DNA from: Trichobilharzia szidati
Taxonomy: Eukaryota; Platyhelminthes; Trematoda; Strigeidida; Schistosomatidae
Length of the DNA stretch: 64,000 nucleotides
NCBI GenBank assembly: GCA_944472155.2
Contig: OX235271.1
Span: 96,795,256-96,859,255, forward strand
Direction: 5' to 3'
In this document: positions 56,330-64,000 of the stretch, one piece after another
How positions within the stretch are numbered: the stretch's first letter is position 1
Layout: each line of letters begins with the position of its first letter
Position numbers and translations under genes: made by a program
The notes under the pieces: generated by a model
Told to the model about the DNA's origin: nothing
Databases searched by the model: none
The model's input: only the letters and a program-made list of their open reading frames with translations

Positions 56330-57330
56330 GATGTCTTCAAGTTTTAATCTGTTAACAGCTACATTGAAGTTTAATCCTACTTTTCAAGTACCGTTCATTC
56401 CTCCCGCCAAATGCAAGATAATGTTGCAGGATTGGACTACACCGACTCCTAGATTAGAAATAGGAAGTGAGATGGTAGAGCACGTTGACCGCTTCACTTA
56501 CTTGGGAAGTACCATCAGCCAATGCCAGCGGGTTGATCTCCGACGAAATCTCAACACGAATACAGAGGGCTAGTTTCGCATATGCCAGTTTACGCCGTCT
56601 CTGGCGTAGACGTGATATCCGACTATCGACCAAAGGGCGTGTGTACCGCTCATCAGTCCGCTCCATCCTCCTTTATGGCTGTGAGACTTGGACATTAAGA
56701 GTGGAAGACATGAAAAGGGTGGCTAGCTGTCTTTGATCCTAGGTGTCTGCGTTCTATCTCTCGCGTGAAGTTGTATAATAGGATGAGCAATATTGAGGTT
56801 AGGCATCGGTTGAGTGCCAGGTAAGGAGGGGAGATCAGTCGAGGAAACTGTGAAATTACATCGACTGAGATGGGTAGGACATGTGTTACGTATGCCTAGT
56901 CATCGCCTTCCTCGACGGGCAATGTTAGCTGACATAGGGTCAGGCTGGAAAAGACCTAGCTGCGGTCAAACGAAAACATGGCACCAGTCAATGAAATACA
57001 CAACAGTTAGTTTAAGCCACGTAGGAAGGTGTAGACTTCTTGGTTGGGGTCCTCGGGACGGTAAACATCAATGGTTGGAAACAATTGGTGACATGGCTCA
57101 AAATCGTTCTCAATGGCAGGCGCACATGCATCCACTCCTTGTTACTTATAATTTCCAATGAAACTATATTGTTCTTCGTTATTACTATTCCTTTTGTCTC
57201 ATATCCCTATCTACTGTCTCTATTATGCATTTCGTCTACTTTCTTCTCTTGCTTTGTGTGCTACATGGATTGTGGCGACTTGAACTGCCGCACATTGGTG
57301 CAAAGTCTTATGTCGAAAACAGACAGACAG
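56330..57330 (+). pseudogene. Non-LTR LINE, C-terminal RT region and 3' UTR
   Basis: Frames in order: 'KCKIMLQDW', 'EHVDRFTYLGSTIS' (near 56470), 'ISTRIQRASFAYASLRRLWRRRDIRLSTKGRVYRSSVRSILLYGCETW' (56540-56690), 'LRWVGHVLRMPSHRLPRRAMLADIG' and 'GQTKTWHQSMK...LSHVGRCRL.GWGPRD...QWLETIGDMAQNRSQW' (56814-57130). This C-terminal signature is common to a trematode LINE family. There are only a few frameshifts, so the copy is relatively young. 3' UTR follows to a (gaca)n tail near 57320-57332. The catalytic RT core is missing (5' truncation). Confidence 0.88.
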
Positions 57331-57334
57331 ACCG

Positions 57335-58671
57335 TTCATTCCATCAGAACTTTAAGGCACTTGTTGAGAGATTAATCACCCACTATGTTTTACCGATAGT
57401 CGATGGTATTTCTACTTTGGTGAGTTCGTTTTTCTTAGCAGAATAAACATATCTAACATATATGGAAAAATTATAATGCCCAATTTTTCCTCTTCATCAA
57501 AATTGTGACAGACTTATAATATATAACGAAATGTAATCTCATGCATAATAATACAGAGACAGTTTCACTCAATACTACACAGAACAGAAAGAACAAATAC
57601 GTACAATTCTTTGCTCTTTACTTATTTATTCTGAATAATAATAATAATAATCACATAGAAAAAAATGTGAAGTGATTTTAAAAGCATATAATATACATTA
57701 AACAATGGATGATGAATAGACACAGGTAATTTATTCTCTAAAGTATACGTATATGTATTAGATAAGATTAAGGATAATAAATGTATATATATAAATAGAA
57801 TGGAATGAAAATAAAACAAATACTTATAGATTTCTTCTTCTTCTTCTATACACAGCTTTTACAAAAAGCAAAAGAAAAGAGAAAATACACAATATATGAC
57901 CATAAGGAATAAAGTTAATATGCCATCAAGATTTAAATATACATGACATATATATATACGCAACTTATCAGTGTTTATACAGGAGGTTGGTTGGTGGTCA
58001 GTAATGACGACAAATAGGAGGAGGGTAAAATACAGAGAAGGCAGAGACGACCATTACTACTATTGCTACTACTACTACTAGCAAAAAAGTAAAAGTAGTA
58101 TGTTATCATCGACAAAGAAAAAGACAGTAATCATAAAATGATAGATACACCAAAAGAAATTAACAATACGTCGAATAAAAGAGCAGCATGAAATAAGCAA
58201 TAGTGTAAGAGTAGTTGTAATAATCGTACTTATTAAAAAAAAAGTCCAGTGGAAAATGCAATAAAGTCTAAATATTCTTTCTTTTCACAGATACATACAT
58301 ACATAAAGTTGACCTACTAGTTATATTTATTCAGTACAATGTATGATAAACAAAAGAAATTACAAGCAAAAAAAAGAAAGAAAGAAAAGGCATCTAATCT
58401 TTTTACTTTTGTACACAGAAGATAAACTGCCATTTTTATATAAGTATATAATATTTAACAACTGTACTCCTCTCTCTATTTTGATTTCCTTCGTGAAAGT
58501 CCCAGTATGAAAGGATCAGTTTACTGGGAGGTGGAGGTGGAGCGTGAGCGGGTGAAATACTCAGAAAGTCAGAAGATAAATAATATAACAAAGATCAAGA
58601 TCGATAAACAGACACAAACAGGCTGCCAAATAAACTGGGTTTTTCTTCTTTGTTAATTCTTCTTCTTTTTC
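57335..58671. other. Probable 3' UTR and flank of the KMT2-like gene
   Basis: AT-rich with poly-purine and simple-sequence tracts and no repeat family recognised. It lies just after the stop of the minus-strand methyltransferase gene, so part is likely its 3' UTR. Confidence 0.4.
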
Positions 58672-58777
58672 TCAATTTAAGTACTTTCTACACGAATAAC
58701 TTCCACAATTACAAATTAATTTATCCGATTCCTTGGGAAAACGATAATCATACGTCAATTCTTCACCGGGATAGATC
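58672..58777 (-). CDS. KMT2: KMT2-like methyltransferase, last exon (end of SET, post-SET)
   Basis: After an acceptor (acctgttag) the exon completes a split Arg codon and reads '[34 protein letters not shown]' then TGA. 'GEELTYDY' is the SET-domain active-site tyrosine motif; 'CNCG....C' is the zinc-binding post-SET motif. Human MLL ends '[11 protein letters not shown]... CNCGAKKCRKFLN', so the protein ends exactly as in the family. Confidence 0.95.
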
Positions 58778-59094
58778 CTAACAGGTATCGGTGGTTGTGT
58801 GAATGAAAAAGGTAATAAAAATTATTGTTATTATTGTTATTAATACTACAAAAAATGAATGAAACAAATGACAACGAAGGAGGGATATAATAAAACATGT
58901 GCTAAACCTAGAAATGGGAATAAGAGAAAGTTTTACGTAAGTTATAGGTGTCATTAGATTACGCAGTCTGCCAAAAAAATTTCGCCGCTAAACACCTAGC
59001 GCACTAAAGAGAAACCTCGTCTCATTCAACCGAAAGAGATATCCACTTTTGGCTAGACACAAATATAAAAGAAAATGTTGTGTTTGATTGTTTG

Positions 59095-59225
59095 GTTGGA
59101 GGATTTCATCATCGTGAGCTGACATCAGTTAGAGAACTATTGGAAACAGCTGTCCAGTACTCCCTGTTGGGTTTTCCAATAGTTCTCTAACTGATGTCAG
59201 CTCACGATGATGAAATCCTCCAACC
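59095..59225. repeat. Short hairpin made of family A SINE tails
   Basis: Near-perfect inverted repeat (59095-59155 and 59163-59225) of the family A tail, with only 'acagctgtccagtactcc' left of the ribozyme part. It lies in an intron of the KMT2-like gene. Confidence 0.85.
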
Positions 59226-59509
59226 AATCAAATAAACAAAAAATCCCTACAAAATCAATACTTGAAAATGTTGTATTTACCGAAAAGGTACGAATCACAA
59301 GAATGTGTACATAATCTTACCTACCCATTTACTTATTCCTCTTTAGTATTGTATTTAATTTACACACAGGAGATTTTACACTACACTATGAGTGAGTATA
59401 TCATCTTTTATATACCATAATAAAATAAATACCAATGAACAACCAACTCATCGTCAATTTTTTAAAACATAGCTGATGTTTCTAGCAGAAATACTCAATA
59501 TCAGAGGTT

Positions 59510-59738
59510 CAGAGGTAGAATGGTCGACGATAGCCAATACTACTAATATGGTTGCAGTTCGATTCCCAAACCCTCCTGCTTAGAGGTATAGTATAACAAG
59601 TCTGGAAAAGAGGGAAGCTTGGGCATGAGGCTAACAGCCCACCCTACAACAACGTAAAAATAACACAAGAGCCACTGGAACTTCACAGCTTTGAATAAAT
59701 GCTTGAAGCGCCATTTTCCACTAGGAATGCGCCAATGA
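59510..59738 (+). mobile_element. tRNA-headed SINE, B1-like, strongly diverged
   Basis: Head with 'agaggtagaatgg' and B-box-like gttcgattccc; body with 'gaagcttgggcatgaggct' and 'cattttccactaggaat'. In antisense orientation to the host gene. Confidence 0.6.
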
Positions 59739-59877
59739 TTGGAAAACTCCTACGTCTGATTCAAGCAAATTATTTCGTAAAAGAAAAATAATCATGGTGT
59801 AAGAAATGAAAAGCACACTGCAGTTACACTCCGTTCTTTTTTGTTGTTGTTGTTGTTGTTGAAAAAAGAAGACTTAC

Positions 59878-59945
59878 CTTCTTTGCGCTAAGATAACAAT
59901 ATGCTTCTTGTCGTCAATTGTTATAACTTTAGCATAACAATTAGG
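59878..59945 (-). CDS. KMT2: KMT2-like methyltransferase, SET exon 2
   Basis: 68 bases between tttacag and gtaagt. Reads 'PNCYAKVITIDDKKHIVILAQR', completing 'NHSCDPNC', the family's SAM/zinc region, and matching human MLL 'PNCYSRVINIDGQKHIVIFAMR'. It joins in phase on both sides (GAT|CCT and AG|G). Confidence 0.95.
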
Positions 59946-60608
59946 CTGTAAATAATAAAACCAGAAGTGAAATTTAGCAAAACAACATCGTTAAATTAAC
60001 AGAGTATTAATACTTCATACAAGTGTAATATAATTTTTTTAAATGCAATAGTACAAATAAGGTGTAAAAGCACTGCTCAGTTATTATTGAAGACAGTTTA
60101 TCAACATGATGATCATGTCCATGGGAGTTGATACCCCAGGGACTACGGGGTGTCAACGACTGTCATTCACTTCTCTTCAAGAAAAACGTTTTTTTTATTA
60201 AACTGACACTCCATTACGCGAAACAGATTTTTTATGTGTCAGAGCATGAACCACACTCACTGTGTGAAGGTGGAGATACTAAGCAGTTGGGGAGCTGTAA
60301 GGCTAAAGTAAGTTCAATGGGATTTGAGAACTCCTCTCTAGCAGAAAGTTGAGTACGTAATTGTCAATGAGTAATATCCAGAATGAAGATGAAGCATACA
60401 CATATACACAAAGTTATTTTCTTTTTACTTTATAAAGCTATCTTAGAAATACTATTTGCTTATCTCATGAAACTTCTGGATTTCAAATATGAATGCAAAC
60501 AGTACGAATCAACCATCACCCCACATAAAGAAAGAAAAAGTGCAAAATGCAGAATCAAATAAAAACAGCCCACTCAATATATGTATATAATAATAAAGAG
60601 AAACGTAC

Positions 60609-60902
60609 ATCACATGAATGATTAATAAATCGAGCAGCATTTCCAGCGTATGTAGCATCAATCACCCAATCTGGATCTATTCTAAACATATAACAATCTA
60701 CACCAGCTGCACGATATTTTACTTCGCGTGCATCACAAATACCACTACGAATTAATTCACCAGTATATTCAATAACCATTTCATCTTCACGAAATTCTCT
60801 TAGTGCAAATAATCCACGACCGTGTATACGAGATGGACGTACTGATACATGATAATATCGAGCCAATGGGCCTGAAACCAGTCGACTGAATTGGTTGGCA
60901 AC
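60609..60902 (-). CDS. KMT2: KMT2-like methyltransferase, main SET exon
   Basis: A 98-codon exon (phase 0 at both ends; acceptor ttttcaag, donor gtacgt). After a linker, 'IHGRGLF' (SAM-binding loop), 'EMVIEYTGELIRS', 'DCYMFRIDPDWVIDATYAGNAARFINHSCD'. These match human MLL1 'VHGRGLF... MVIEY.G..IRS... CYMFRID...VDATMHGNAARFINHSC'. The enzyme methylates histone H3 lysine 4 within a WDR5-RBBP5-ASH2L-type complex (family knowledge). All key SET residues are present. Confidence 0.95.
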
Positions 60903-61084
60903 CTTGAAAACAGACAAAAAAATGCAGTAATAACTATTTGTATAGAGTAACAGACATTTATGAGACCAATTAAAGAAAATATACAAACAGTAACTTACAC
61001 GCTTTTTAGAAAAGAAAGAAGCATTAATTGCGAATTGGTAAAATATAACACTTTCTATAGTTTGGTTTGTAAGGGTTAGTTTTG

Positions 61085-61400
61085 TTTTTACGAGTTGATC
61101 ACGGATTGATATCAGCTAAAGAACCATTGAAAACCAGGGAGTACTGGAGAGCTGTTTCATCCTAGTTTGGGAATTATCGGCAGTACGCACCCACTGGGGT
61201 TCGAAACCAGGACCTTCCGGTTACAAGGCGAGCTCGTATACCATTCAGCCTTGTAACCGGAAGGTCCTGGGTTTGAACCCCGTAGTGTGGGTGCGTACTG
61301 CCGATGATTCTCAAACTAGGATGAAACAGCTGTCCAGTACTCCAGTGCTGATTTTCAATGGTTCTCTAGCTGATATCAATCCGTGATCAACTCGTAAAAA
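61085..61400. repeat. Hairpin dimer of hammerhead SINE family A (KMT2-like intron)
   Basis: A minus-strand half (61085-61242) and a plus-strand half (61246-61400) are complementary over about 150 bases, meeting at the tRNA-like part. Each half has hammerhead-like pieces; the plus half reads 'ccgatgattctcaaactagg', 'atGAAAC', 'agctgtcc'. Stem II is mismatched, so activity is unlikely. Confidence 0.85.
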
Positions 61401-62488
61401 TAAAAATATAACATAATAAATATATAGGATAGGATAAATGACAATAATGACTTTTCCCTAATTGAAGTAGATTTATCACTGTGAAAGATTTTCAGTGATA
61501 CAATGACCAACTCTATTGATTTGTAATATCTCTGTGACTTCAACTAGATAGCTTCCTTAATGAATTGGTGCAGTGTCTTGATTTAACCATCTTAAGCTAT
61601 TTCTTCTTCTTCACATAACACTACTCATCAAGAAATATGGTGGCTCGGTAAACATAACATTTTGCTTTACTACAGAAATGTTAAGGTATATTAGTATGAC
61701 TGGTGTGTCTCTTTAGGCAGATTCACTGATATTGTTGTTGACAAACATTTTAACTCATGCGAAGAAAAGTCATTCTATCGAGCTCTGAGTACCCCCTTCT
61801 TATTCAATTCACAACTACCACCCCCCCCTTGAACCTCTCTTCAGGAAGGACAAGAAAGAATTATAAAAGACTTTATGCTCACGCGACTAAATATAAAAGT
61901 TCTACAACACTTCATTCGGTAAGCATTTTGTGTAATGAAAAGAAAAAGCGTTAGGCTTGAAATTACTAACTGTGTGAAACAATAAATAAACGGCCTCTTT
62001 CCATTCTTCCTATTGTAGTCATTATTCTCACTGATTTTTACTTACACACTACTGTAGATATCGTAAAGTCCCGTAATTATTCTTCCTTTTACTGTGTAAT
62101 GTAAAGAGAATACCAGATGCAGTACTGTAGTAGGTGGTGCGAATGCTAGTTGCAGCAAAAAACATTATTATTAAAATCAGTGTTTCGACCTTAATCACTT
62201 TGCTTTCTTTCAAGGTAGCATTGTAGTATCTACTTACAGGAGTTCTATGAAATGTCAGCAACTCATAGTAATATCATTTGGTAAAACCATTCAATTAATG
62301 TATGCACAACAACTGACTATTTCCGTTTAAGCTTCCCTTATAATAATTATGCTTCCATACAAACCACAGTACAAGTTAACAATACACACATCTTAAACCA
62401 CAGAATGAATAGTAAACGAGTTATTTAAAAAAAAAATAAAGTTTATAGATGATTGGTCAATTTATGTCACACAAATAAGACAGCTTAC
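61401..62488. other. Intron of KMT2-like gene, no other feature seen
   Basis: AT-rich intron between the linker exon and the SET exon; nothing named besides the hairpin at its 3' side. Confidence 0.55.
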
Positions 62489-63001
62489 GGTTCCCATATC
62501 CTCGTCTTCTTCCTGCTCCTCTTCACCATCATCATATTTCGATGATTCTGAACAATTGTCTTCGTCATCCGTATAGCTTAATCCAAACACCTGATCATTA
62601 GAATTAAGCGCTTCATCATCACCGTTCGCTGACTTCGGAGGTGACGTTTGTAATGGTATACCGGTTGCCTGTACAACAGCCTTTGCTATACATGATTTAC
62701 GCAAACGTTGAGGTAGTTTAAGCTGAGATGCTACTAACATGGCAGCTTGACGAGCAGCTTCTCGACAAGCAGCTTGCTCATTAGGCGATAATAACTTAGG
62801 TGATTCATTGGCATTAGGTAGACATGCGTCTTCATACGGAAGCACATTTTCTTCTTCAGGATCGATTAAAGGTCGTGGAGGAGGATTAGCTTTGCAGCGG
62901 AGAAAATCGAGGGGATCACGAGCCTGATCACGTGGGCGACGTGGTTTAGTCCATGGAACAGCACGTGCACAGCCTTCAGCACAGGGAACTGGAGGAGTGA
63001 A
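62489..63001 (-). CDS. KMT2: KMT2-like methyltransferase, linker exon between FYRC and SET
   Basis: 171 codons, phase 0 at both ends (acceptor ttttttag, donor gtaagc). Begins 'FTPPVPCAEGCARAVPW...', which parallels 'LNPHGSARAEVH' after FYRC in human MLL1, followed by 'DPLDFLRCKANPPPRP'. A schistosome-specific Ala-rich helix (EQAACREAARQAAMLVASQ) and an acidic tail (DDGEEEQEEDEDMG) follow, where human MLL has a shorter acidic linker. Confidence 0.88.
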
Positions 63002-63468
63002 CTAAAAAATAAATATGTTGACGTACATAAGCAGTTAAATAGTTAAGGGGGAATCTATAACAAATACAGAAGTAACACGATGAAATCTTTATAACCAGAT
63101 CATTGATTGTGCAGTATCGAAAACACAGTTTGCATAATAAATTGTAAAATTGTCTAGACTTATCATACAAAAAACCTTCATTTGAATACTAATACGTTAA
63201 ACTGTCATCAGTATTGAATACAAACAACTCTGCACACAGAGCCATTTCGATTATATGAAATCTCTCCCCATTCTAAACATAAACCCAACTAGACAAACCT
63301 TTTCTTCAATGAAATGATATAATAATAAATCAACTGAAACACAAGTTACTGATTTTACTTGACGAAATGGCCACATCATATTAAATATGCTCGCCAAACA
63401 TCTCTAGTGTTAATACCCACCCAATATAAACATATCAGATGTAATAAGAGGTGAATGACGTAGCTTAC

Positions 63469-63605
63469 CTTTTGACGTAATCTATCAATCTTTTGCCAGT
63501 GATATCGAAATCTATACCGATAACAGTGAAGTGCCCCACGCATTTGTTCAATTAAGAATATTGCATAACGATGACTTAGACCGTATTGTGACCATCCATC
63601 AATAG
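63469..63605 (-). CDS. KMT2: KMT2-like methyltransferase, FYRC exon
   Basis: 137 bases between atttttcag and gtaagc. Reads 'IDGWSQYGLSHRYAIFLIEQMRGALHCYRYRFRYH', which parallels human MLL1 'INGMRMLGILHDAVVFLIEQLSGAKHCRNYKFRFH', the end of the FYRC region that pairs with FYRN and lies just before the SET part. This placement marks the gene as the MLL1/2 (trithorax) class rather than SET1 or MLL3/4. Upstream exons are outside the window. Confidence 0.9.
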
Positions 63606-64000
63606 CTGAAAAATGAAATAAGATAATTAATTAAGATACTACGCTTAAGATTACAAAAAGTAAAAGAAACTACTCTCTATTCATTCAGTGCAAAAGTGAG
63701 GCGTCAGTTTGCGGCGATGACGGGGTAGCGCCGAGTCATGGTAGGAGTGTCTCATTCAAAGTAAAGGTACAACCATTAAACAATAGACAGGTTAGATTTC
63801 ATAAATGAGTCCCTATTCACAGTGAAACATTCAACCTTCTTAACTCTTTTAAACAACATATAGCACTCCTACAATCTCAGAGTTGTAGAATTTGATTTAA
63901 AGTAGTTTTCTGCCCCGATAGTTACTAACTAAACGACAATTTTAAGTAGGAAACCGAACCATCCTTGAAAAATCTTATGGAGATCTAGTGCAAGACTGAC
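63606..64000. other. Intron of KMT2-like gene running off the window
   Basis: No exon recognised; the rest of the gene must lie to the right. Confidence 0.6.

Noticed and set aside
1..64000. CRISPR arrays, bacterial operons, phage or rRNA genes
   Set aside because: None seen; spliced genes and retroelements show a eukaryotic nuclear sequence.

Overview
The window looks like nuclear DNA of a schistosome or a close flatworm relative. It is AT-rich, with long introns packed with retroelements. It carries a relic closely resembling the schistosome Sm-alpha hammerhead satellite/SINE, Penelope-like elements (PLEs) with GIY-YIG domains, RTE-like and CR1-like LINE relics, solo LTRs and several tRNA-headed SINE families. 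All family assignments come from reading translated motifs by eye; no search was run.

Two conserved host genes face each other tail to tail. On the plus strand, exons from about 10.0 to 48.5 kb encode an orthologue of LRRC49, a leucine-rich-repeat subunit of the tubulin polyglutamylase complex. Splice phases fit across seven of the eight junctions examined, or across all but the first and the one that probably hides a missing exon. On the minus strand, five exons from 63.6 down to 58.7 kb encode the C-terminal end of a trithorax/MLL (KMT2A/B-type) histone H3K4 methyltransferase: the end of FYRC, a linker, SET and post-SET. Its N-terminal part lies beyond the right edge.

Layout. 1-7351: a giant near-perfect palindrome with arms of about 3.67 kb and an 8-base spacer; it carries the 3' end of a decayed CR1-like LINE in each arm, and the right copy extends to about 8.1 kb. 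9.6-9.9 kb: an Sm-alpha-like hammerhead relic. 10-48.5 kb: the LRRC49 gene, whose introns hold SINEs, RTE, PLE and LINE relics, two solo LTRs with 4-base target duplications, and one PLE with a long intact RT-GIY-YIG frame (23.8-25.1 kb) between two oppositely oriented degenerate telomere-like arrays. 49-57.4 kb: an intergenic retroelement graveyard (hammerhead SINEs, a third solo LTR, a PLE with two nested SINEs, and a LINE). 58.7-64 kb: the methyltransferase gene.

The most unusual theme is the number of hammerhead-ribozyme-like motifs. At least three kinds appear: an Sm-alpha-like one; one in an abundant tRNA-headed SINE that is often present as inverted dimers; and PLE-associated ones with self-complementary stem III or a GAGCA/TGCTC stem II. 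The palindrome at the left edge is the other striking structure, but it could be an assembly fold-back.
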